From an uncultured Christensenellaceae bacterium (GTDB lineage Bacteria; Bacillota; Clostridia; Christensenellales; Christensenellaceae): DNA of 14,610 bases. This document shows, one piece after another, positions 9,574 to 14,610 of the stretch (within the stretch, counting starts at the first letter, position 1; each line of letters begins with the position of its first letter). The notes under the pieces were generated by a model. It had not been told where the DNA came from. It saw only the letters and a list, made by a program, of their open reading frames with translations, and made no database searches. A program made the translations under genes and the position numbers. The stretch spans positions 1-14,610 of the forward strand of contig CAKTFI010000027.1 in NCBI GenBank assembly GCA_934555865.1, written 5' to 3'.

Positions 9574-9607
9574 AAAAAGGCGGATCCCGCGTGAACGGAA
9601 TCCGCCT
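9574..9607 (-). terminator. Rho-independent terminator after the PHP gene (first of three)
   Basis: GGCGGAT (9579-9585) pairs with ATCCGCC (9600-9606). CCG (9587-9589) with CGG (9596-9598) extends the stem after one mismatch. Read in minus direction it ends in T5. It lies about 100 bases past the stop of the PHP phosphatase gene. Confidence 0.88.
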
Positions 9608-9707
9608 ATTGCCTAATTTGGCCGCCTGTCATCGGCTGTGCCATTTGATACATCGCCTATGGACGGGCGGCTCCGCGCCATGCGGATCGGTCGCCCGCGC
9701 CGTCTGC

Positions 9708-10532
9708 TCAGTCCCCGAGCGGCCGTTCCTCCCAACCGCGCTCGGTCAGGCACGCTGTCGTGCGGAAGCCCTCCTCGCGCAGCATCGCCTCCATTTCCGG
9801 GAAGGCAAAGGTGAGGTGCTCCGCCCGGTGCGCATCCGAAGACAGCACCACCCGGCCGCCCAGGCGGCGGATCTCGCGCAGCAGAAAGCGCGCGGGATAG
9901 ATGCGGTTCGGGATGCCGCGCGCCATCGCGCCCGAATTGACTTCAAAGATCGCCCCGGTCTTGGCCGCTTCGCGCACTGCCTCGATCGCGATCCCCTGAT
10001 AGCGCGGGCTGTCCTCGTCAAAGAACCGCCCCTGCCCGTTATAGCGCGCAAGCAGATCGAAGTGCCCGACAATGTCCGGCCTGCGCGCCGAAATGGCCGC
10101 GGCCGAGCGCGCAAAAAAGGCTTCCGCCAGGCGATAGGCGTCACCTCCAAAGCCCTCGCGGATGCAGCGGCCCAGCGTTTCCACGGAATCGTCCATCGGA
10201 TAGGCCACGCCGCTCGCCTCGACATAGTGGAGCGAGCCGATCAGGTAGTCATACATTCCCGGTGGAAAGATCCGCGTGTCCTGCGCCTCCAGCTCTAGCC
10301 CCAAAAAGATGCGCATGCGCCCTTGATACCGTTCCCGCTGCGCCAACACATCCTGCCGGTAGAACGCTTCCCTCTCCGGCGTCATGCAGTATTCCTGCGA
10401 TACCGGGCAATACCCGTGCCCTGAAAACCCCAACCCCGAAAATCCCAGCGCATAGGCGGCGTCCGCCATCTCCTGCACCGTGTTTTTTCCGTCACACCAG
10501 GTAGAGTGTGTGTGAAAATTCCAACGCTGCAT
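9708..10532 (-). CDS. PHP-domain phosphatase, histidinol-phosphatase (HisJ/HisK) type
   Basis: A 274-residue PHP-fold metal-dependent phosphoesterase. The four PHP motifs are present: HTH (residues 7-9) followed by D14; SGHG with H39; GLELE near 78-82 and GSLHY with H102; GHFDL with H157; and SSDAH with D233 and H235. These residues would bind the metal cluster. Length and the opening NFHTHSTWCDGKN fit histidinol phosphatases, which make histidinol in histidine synthesis. No other his gene is nearby, so a different phosphoester substrate is possible. The ATG at 10532 puts the first metal motif at the very N-terminus, as in the family; the longer frame reads back into the Dabb gene. Only 7 bases separate it from the Dabb stop, and no good Shine-Dalgarno is seen, so it is probably translationally coupled. 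Confidence 0.85.
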   Translation of the reverse strand: MQRWNFHTHSTWCDGKNTVQEMADAAYALGFSGLGFSGHGYCPVSQEYCMTPEREAFYRQDVLAQRERYQGRMRIFLGLELEAQDTRIFPPGMYDYLIGSLHYVEASGVAYPMDDSVETLGRCIREGFGGDAYRLAEAFFARSAAAISARRPDIVGHFDLLARYNGQGRFFDEDSPRYQGIAIEAVREAAKTGAIFEVNSGAMARGIPNRIYPARFLLREIRRLGGRVVLSSDAHRAEHLTFAFPEMEAMLREEGFRTTACLTERGWEERPLGD

Positions 10533-10539
10533 GGCAGGC

Positions 10540-10821
10540 TCAGCAATAGAAATCGACGCTGACCGTGCCCGTCCGGTGCGCGCGGATGAACTTGCGCACT
10601 TCTCCATGCGCCGGATGCGCGTCATAGGCCTCGAGCCCCGCCTCATCCTCGAACAGCGCGATCAGCACCAGGTCATACGACCGCTCCGACCCCTTAAAAT
10701 CCAACCCGACCTCCATCGATTTCAGGCTGGGCACGACACCCACCAGCGCCCGCAGCATTTCCGCGGCCTTCTTGGCGTCCTCTTTGTCCGCAAATTTTTG
10801 ACATACGACATGTTTGACCAT
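10540..10821 (-). CDS. Dabb (stress-responsive alpha/beta-barrel) domain protein
   Basis: A 93-residue protein that is essentially one Dabb domain (dimeric ferredoxin-like barrel). Features are the opening MVKHVVCQKF, the central SMEVGLDF and SYDLVLIALFEDEAGLEAYDAHPAH, and the closing VRKFI. Bacterial members are mostly uncharacterised; plant relatives include a polyketide cyclase and stress proteins. The ATG at 10821 is preceded by AAGGAG (10829-10834) with 7 bases spacing, which rejects a longer in-frame start at 10893 inside the EF-G terminator. The gene begins just 30 bases after that terminator, leaving no room for a separate promoter after it. It must rely on read-through or a promoter inside the EF-G gene. 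It pairs with the PHP phosphatase downstream. Confidence 0.9.
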   Translation of the reverse strand: MVKHVVCQKFADKEDAKKAAEMLRALVGVVPSLKSMEVGLDFKGSERSYDLVLIALFEDEAGLEAYDAHPAHGEVRKFIRAHRTGTVSVDFYC

Positions 10822-10851
10822 CTTCGTTCTCCTTCTTTCGCATTTGATATG

Positions 10852-10886
10852 AAAAACGCCCCGTAAGCCTGGCAAACGGGGCGTTT
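10852..10886 (-). terminator. Rho-independent terminator after the EF-G paralogue
   Basis: ACGCCCCGT-type arms (10857-10864 with 10876-10883, extended by A/T pairs) form an 8 to 11 base-pair stem with an 11-base loop. The minus-strand transcript ends in T5. It lies 10 bases past the EF-G stop. Confidence 0.9.
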
Positions 10887-10896
10887 GTTCCAATGA

Positions 10897-12972
10897 TTAT
10901 TCTTCCGCTTCCTTCTTGGCCTGTTCGATGACCTTGGTCGCCATCTGCGCCGGCATTTCCTCATAGCGCGCAAAGGCAATCTCGAAGCTGCCGCGCGCCT
11001 GCGTCATGGAACGCAGATCGGTCGCGTATTTCACCATCTCGCTCTGCGGGACCTCGGCCTCTACCATCTGGCCGTCCTCATACGGATGCATGCCCAGGAT
11101 CCGCCCGCGGCGGCGGTTGATGTCGCCGATGATGTCGCCCATGTATTCATCCGGGATGAAGACCTTGAGGCTGCCGATCGGTTCGAGCAGCACCGGTTCC
11201 GCCTTGGCGCATGCCGCCTTATAGGCCAGGCGCGCCGCCGACTTGAACGCCACTTCCTTGGAATCCACCGGGTGGTATTTCCCGTCGAACAGGGTCGCCT
11301 TGAGCCCCACCATGGGGTAGCCCGCCAACACGCCGTGCGTGATGCTTTCGCGGAGCCCCTTTTCCACCGCCGGGATAAATTCCTTCGGCACAACGCCGCC
11401 CACGATGGCGTTTACAAATTCGAAATCCGCATCCGGACTGGCCGCCGGTTCAAACCGGATCTGCACCACGCCGTACTGCCCCGCGCCGCCGGACTGCTTC
11501 TTGTGCCGGCCTTCAGCCTCCGCCGTCTTTTTGATCGTTTCGCGATAGGCGACCTTGGGGTCGGAAAGCGCCGCCTCGACGCCAAATTTGTTTTTCAATT
11601 TCTGGCAAATGACCTCGATATGCATCTCGCCCATGCCGTGAATCAGCATATCGCCCGTTTCCTTGTTCTTGGAAACGCGGATCGTCGGGTCCTCATCCTC
11701 CAAGCGATAGAGCCCGGAAAAGACCTTTTCCTCCTCGCCCTGCTTTTTGGCGGTGACTGCCAGCGACAGGCAGGGTTCGTCGAACTTCAGCGGCGCAAAG
11801 GCGAGCTTTTCCGCCGGGTCGACCAGCGTGTCGCCCGTCGAGGAATATTGCAGCTTGGAAAGCGCGAAGATGTCCCCCGCGCGCACCTCCGGGACGGGGA
11901 TCAGGTTCTTGCCGCGCATGACCGTCAGGTTGCCGAATTTTTCCGCTTTTTCCGCATTGACATTGTATAGCGGCGAGGTCTGCGTGATCTTGCCGCGCCG
12001 CACCTTGACCAGGCTGATCCGGCCGACAAATTGGTCGGCGATCGTCTTTAGGACCTGCCCGGCGAAGGGGCCGTCGTCTGTCACCGCGACCTCCACCGTC
12101 TCGCCCTGCGCGTTCTGCGCCTGCACCGGCGCGGCGTCCGCCGCCGTCGGCAGGATGGAGATCAACCCGTCCATCAGCTCGCGGACGCATTTGTCCTCCT
12201 CCGCCGAGCAGACGAACACGGGGAAGATGTCCCGCGAAGCGACGCAGGTCTTGAGCCCGCGGAAGATGTCCTGCTGATCTAGCTCCTCGCCGGCGAAGAA
12301 TTTTTCAAGCAGCGCCTCGTCGCTCGCCGCCGCGTTTTCCACCAGGTTTTGGCGATACGCCGCGACCTCCTCCGCGAATTCCTCCGGGATCGGGCATTCC
12401 TCCACGCCCTTGCCCTCAAACATATACGCCTTGTTTTCCAGGATGTTGATATACCCCGCAAACACGCTGTCGATCATGATCGGCATGTAAACAACCGTGA
12501 TGCCCGAACCGAATTTTTCCCGGTACTGCGCAACGGTCTTGCCGAAGTGCGCGTGTTCCCGATCCATTTGGTTGACTATGAAGGAAACCGGCTTTTTCAT
12601 CCGCCGGGCGGCCGCAAACGCCTTTTCCGCACCCACTTCCAGGCGCGCCGCTGCGTTCGACACGATGAGCAGGCTGTCTGCCAATGCGTATGCCTGCGTC
12701 GCCTCGCCGACAAAATCAAAGTATCCGGGCGTATCGATGAAATTGAACTTTTCACCCTTCCACTCCACAGGAGCCAGCCCGGCCGTCAAAGAAAATCCGC
12801 GTTTAACCTCTTCCGGATCGAAGTCTGTCGTGGTGTTGCCGTCTTCCACCCGGCCCTTGCGCTCGATCGCGCCCGCGTCGAACAGGAAGGACTCCACAAG
12901 TGTCGTCTTTCCGTCTCCACCGTGTCCCACAACAGCGATATTACGAATCTTTGCAGCATCGTAAACCTTCAT
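10897..12972 (-). CDS. Elongation factor G-like GTPase (EF-G2 type paralogue)
   Basis: A 691-residue translational GTPase with EF-G layout: G domain, domain II (about 310-390), and domains III-V (HGMGEMHIEV and later YPMVGLKATLFDGKYHPVDS, IGDINRRRGRILGM). G1 is GHGGDGKT (16-23), G3 DTPGYFDF (80-87), and G4 NQMD (134-137) in place of NKxD. The P-loop lacks the Asp found in the EF-G motif AHIDAGKT, and the catalytic His of DTPGHVDF is Tyr84. These are traits of the EF-G-like subfamily rather than canonical FusA. No rpsL/rpsG/tuf genes flank it, as they would the main fusA. GGAGG (12979-12983) is 6 bases before the ATG. Paralogues lacking ribosome-dependent GTPase activity are known in Mycobacterium and Bacteroides; the activity here is untested. 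Confidence 0.95.
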   Translation of the reverse strand: MKVYDAAKIRNIAVVGHGGDGKTTLVESFLFDAGAIERKGRVEDGNTTTDFDPEEVKRGFSLTAGLAPVEWKGEKFNFIDTPGYFDFVGEATQAYALADSLLIVSNAAARLEVGAEKAFAAARRMKKPVSFIVNQMDREHAHFGKTVAQYREKFGSGITVVYMPIMIDSVFAGYINILENKAYMFEGKGVEECPIPEEFAEEVAAYRQNLVENAAASDEALLEKFFAGEELDQQDIFRGLKTCVASRDIFPVFVCSAEEDKCVRELMDGLISILPTAADAAPVQAQNAQGETVEVAVTDDGPFAGQVLKTIADQFVGRISLVKVRRGKITQTSPLYNVNAEKAEKFGNLTVMRGKNLIPVPEVRAGDIFALSKLQYSSTGDTLVDPAEKLAFAPLKFDEPCLSLAVTAKKQGEEEKVFSGLYRLEDEDPTIRVSKNKETGDMLIHGMGEMHIEVICQKLKNKFGVEAALSDPKVAYRETIKKTAEAEGRHKKQSGGAGQYGVVQIRFEPAASPDADFEFVNAIVGGVVPKEFIPAVEKGLRESITHGVLAGYPMVGLKATLFDGKYHPVDSKEVAFKSAARLAYKAACAKAEPVLLEPIGSLKVFIPDEYMGDIIGDINRRRGRILGMHPYEDGQMVEAEVPQSEMVKYATDLRSMTQARGSFEIAFARYEEMPAQMATKVIEQAKKEAEE

Positions 12973-13099
12973 AATCTTCCTCCATATTCCTTTTCTTATT
13001 CAGTCATGACTCTTCGATTGTTCCATGCCTCCATGATTTCACGCTAAAGCCGACCAATGCGTCATGCCAAAGCAAAATTTTAAAACTTCTATTATTTAT

Positions 13100-13128
13100 A
13101 CTATAGCAGATATCTCCGCAAAAAGAAA
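13100..13128 (-). promoter_or_regulatory. Extended -10 promoter of the EF-G paralogue
   Basis: On the minus strand TGC precedes TATAGT (13100-13105), an extended -10 element. The -35 at 17 bases distance is a weak TTTCTT (13123-13128). The leader to the ATG is about 120 bases, long for a simple gene. It holds a 10-base palindrome, AGTCATGACT (13002-13011). Confidence 0.65.
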
Positions 13129-13148
13129 ACAATTTCTTGCGGGAAGGA

Positions 13149-13177
13149 TGGATTTTATTTTCGGAGTGTGAGATAAT
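13149..13177 (+). promoter_or_regulatory. Extended -10 promoter of the pfkB-thrB pair
   Basis: TGA precedes GATAAT (13172-13177), an extended -10. The -35 at 17 bases is poor (TGGATT, 13149-13154). The leader to the ATG at 13212 is about 28 bases, too short for an attenuator or riboswitch. Confidence 0.5.
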
Positions 13178-13211
13178 AGGGCATATTCTTTTGCTTTCCG
13201 GGAGATAGCCT

Positions 13212-14135
13212 ATGATTTATGCATTGTATTTGAATCCTACCCTGGATAAGACCATCTATGTTGAAAATTTTGCCTATGGCGGCACCAACCGCGCCCGGCA
13301 GAGCATTTTGCAGGGCGGCGGCAAGGCGCTGAACCTCGCCGTCGTGCTGCACCGGCTGGGCACGCCCGTGGAAGTTGCGGGGTTCCTGTGTCGGGAAGGC
13401 TGTGACGCGATCGAACGCAGGCTTTCGGACATTCCTACCTCCTTTGTCCGCCTTGTGGGTGAGCCGCGCACCAACCTCAAGATTGTCGACCGCGCCGTCT
13501 CCGTCACGACGGAGGTCAACGAGCCCGGCCCCGTCGTTTCCTCCGAAGCGCTGGCACAGCTGGAGGCGGCGCTTTCGGCTCGCCTGCGGCCGGAGGACAC
13601 GCTCGTGCTGACCGGGTCCCTGCCGCAGGGGTGCCCGCTCGATTACTATGCGCAGCTCATGCGGCGCTTTTCCTGCCGCTTTGTGCTGGACGCCTCCGGT
13701 GAAGCGCTGCGCCAGGGCGTGCGGGAACGCCCCTACCTCATCAAGCCGAACCTTGAAGAGCTTTCGCAGCTGACGGGCAACGCCTATTCCGCGGCGGACA
13801 TCCCCGCCATCCTGCGCGACTGCCGTGTGCTTTTGCGGCAGGGCGTCGGCCTTTGCGTCGTGTCCATGGGCGGCGACGGCGCGCTCATCATCGGCGACAA
13901 GGAAGCCTATTTCACCAGGGCCGTCGTGCAAAAGCCGGATTCCACCGTCGGCGCAGGCGATTCCATGCTGGCCGGGCTGCTCTCGGCCCTACAGGCCGGC
14001 GCTTCCCTGCGCGATGCGCTCGCGCTCGGCACAGCCGCTTCCGCCGCGACCATTTCCCTGCCCGGGACGACGCTCGCCTCCCGCGAAGCCATCCAGGCCA
14101 TCCTACCCTCGATCCAACCGGAGAACTGCCTATGA
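13212..14135 (+). CDS. PfkB-family sugar kinase, 1-phosphofructokinase/tagatose-6-phosphate kinase-like
   Basis: A 307-residue ribokinase-fold kinase of the FruK/LacC branch, which phosphorylates sugar phosphates with ATP. Markers are NPTLDKTIYV (8-17), the substrate loop GGGKALNLA (35-43), TEVNEPGP (100-107), TGSLPQG (134-140), KPNLEEL (178-184) and the catalytic anion hole TVGAGDSMLAG with D250. The substrate loop deviates from the usual PGGKGINVA: Pro and the second Gly are Gly and Ala. There is no PTS fructose transporter or FruR regulator nearby. GGGAG (13200-13204) stands 7 bases before the ATG. Its stop overlaps the thrB start (ATGA). The pairing hints that it may not be a normal FruK, but sequence alone cannot give the substrate. 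Confidence 0.9.
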   Translation: MIYALYLNPTLDKTIYVENFAYGGTNRARQSILQGGGKALNLAVVLHRLGTPVEVAGFLCREGCDAIERRLSDIPTSFVRLVGEPRTNLKIVDRAVSVTTEVNEPGPVVSSEALAQLEAALSARLRPEDTLVLTGSLPQGCPLDYYAQLMRRFSCRFVLDASGEALRQGVRERPYLIKPNLEELSQLTGNAYSAADIPAILRDCRVLLRQGVGLCVVSMGGDGALIIGDKEAYFTRAVVQKPDSTVGAGDSMLAGLLSALQAGASLRDALALGTAASAATISLPGTTLASREAIQAILPSIQPENCL

Positions 14136-14610
14136 ACGAACAAGCAAACGCACCCATGCACCTTTTGAAGATCCCCGCGACCAGCGCCAACCTCGGCGCT
14201 GGGTTTGACACCGCCGGTCTGGCGCTGGAGCTGTATAACGAACTGCGCTTCTGCCCCGCCGAGGCGCTGCGCATCGAGCTGGCCGAGCCGAACCCGCGCA
14301 TCCCGCTGGATTCGCGCAACATGATCTATGCGGCAGCCAAGCGGACGGCCGACCTCGCCGGGCGCGCGCTCCCGCCGTTTTATATGAAGCAGTATAACCA
14401 TATTCCCATGGCGAGCGGCATGGGGAGCTCTGCCGCCTGCATCGTCGGCGGCATCCTCATCGCCGATACGCTCCTAAACCTCTGGCTATCCAAAAAGCAG
14501 ATGCTGGACATCGCCACGCAGATCGAGGGGCACCCGGACAATGTCGCCCCAGCCATCTATGGCGGGCTGTGCATCAATCAGAACAACGAAGGCGACATCA
14601 CGACTCTGCA
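14132..14610 (+). CDS. thrB: Homoserine kinase, N-terminal part (3' end outside window)
   Basis: ThrB phosphorylates homoserine to O-phosphohomoserine, the step before threonine synthase. 159 codons are present of the usual 300 or so. The N-terminus has the ThrB-specific KIPATSANLGAGFDTAGLAL (13-32). The GHMP ATP-binding loop IPMASGMGSSAA lies at 91-102 and GHPDNVAPAIYGG at 133-145. The ATG at 14132 overlaps the PfkB stop by 4 bases, with GGAG at 14120-14123. A shorter start at codon 9 is possible but has no ribosome binding site. The reading frame is open to the end of the window. Confidence 0.96.
   Translation, partial: MNEQANAPMHLLKIPATSANLGAGFDTAGLALELYNELRFCPAEALRIELAEPNPRIPLDSRNMIYAAAKRTADLAGRALPPFYMKQYNHIPMASGMGSSAACIVGGILIADTLLNLWLSKKQMLDIATQIEGHPDNVAPAIYGGLCINQNNEGDITTL

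Noticed and set aside
9423..10298. 291-codon plus-strand open frame over the terminators and PHP gene
   Set aside because: It crosses three hairpins and is antisense to a gene with intact PHP metal motifs.
11086..11970. 294-codon plus-strand open frame inside the EF-G paralogue
   Set aside because: It is antisense to conserved EF-G domains and rich in Arg, His and Phe with no known motif.
13010..13045. Short upstream frames in the EF-G leader (8 and 12 codons)
   Set aside because: Their only ribosome-binding-like sequence is too close to, or lies after, the start codons; kept only as an observation, not called as genes.

Overview
The window looks like a chromosomal segment of a high-GC member of the Bacillota, most likely class Clostridia. 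This is inferred from strong AGGAGG-type ribosome binding sites, tight ATGA gene overlaps, the uvrB-uvrA order, the FruK/LacC-type PfkB kinase, and the GC-rich coding sequence with AT-rich promoters. There is no rRNA gene or other marker that fixes a genus. Most of the content is housekeeping. I see no CRISPR array, transposase, phage gene, tRNA or rRNA.

Region 1 (1-6080, + strand) is a compact operon. It runs from the 3' part of uvrB to uvrA (TTG start), a small lipoprotein with a SurA-N-like start, a NagD-type HAD phosphatase and tadA. Gaps are at most 30 bases, and two junctions overlap. It ends at a strong bidirectional terminator (6194-6237). About 300 bases after this terminator carry no gene I can support.

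Region 2 (6535-9430, - strand) reads right to left. A TetR-family regulator and a CPBP (CAAX-like) membrane protease overlap by 4 bases. After a 142-base gap come an LCMT-type SAM methyltransferase and a GNAT acetyltransferase, which also overlap by 4 bases. The TetR promoter is a perfect consensus (TTGACA, 17-base spacer, TATAAT), and a 16-base perfect palindrome covers its -10 box, suggesting autorepression. This is the most accessory-looking part of the window.

Region 3 (9459-9607) holds three tandem hairpins. Each is followed, in the minus direction, by a T5 tract, so together they insulate the TetR cassette from genes to its right.

Region 4 (9708-13105, - strand) holds an EF-G paralogue (EF-G2 type, with the usual catalytic His replaced by Tyr), its terminator, a Dabb-domain protein and a PHP-type histidinol-phosphatase-like protein. 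The Dabb gene starts only 30 bases past the EF-G terminator.

Region 5 (13100-14610) is a divergent promoter region followed by a + strand pair. A 1-phosphofructokinase/tagatose-6-phosphate kinase-like PfkB kinase overlaps the start of thrB (homoserine kinase), which runs off the window.

The best candidates for something undescribed are the TetR/CPBP/methyltransferase/GNAT cassette and the lipoprotein coupled to uvrA. Both are plausible but unproven.
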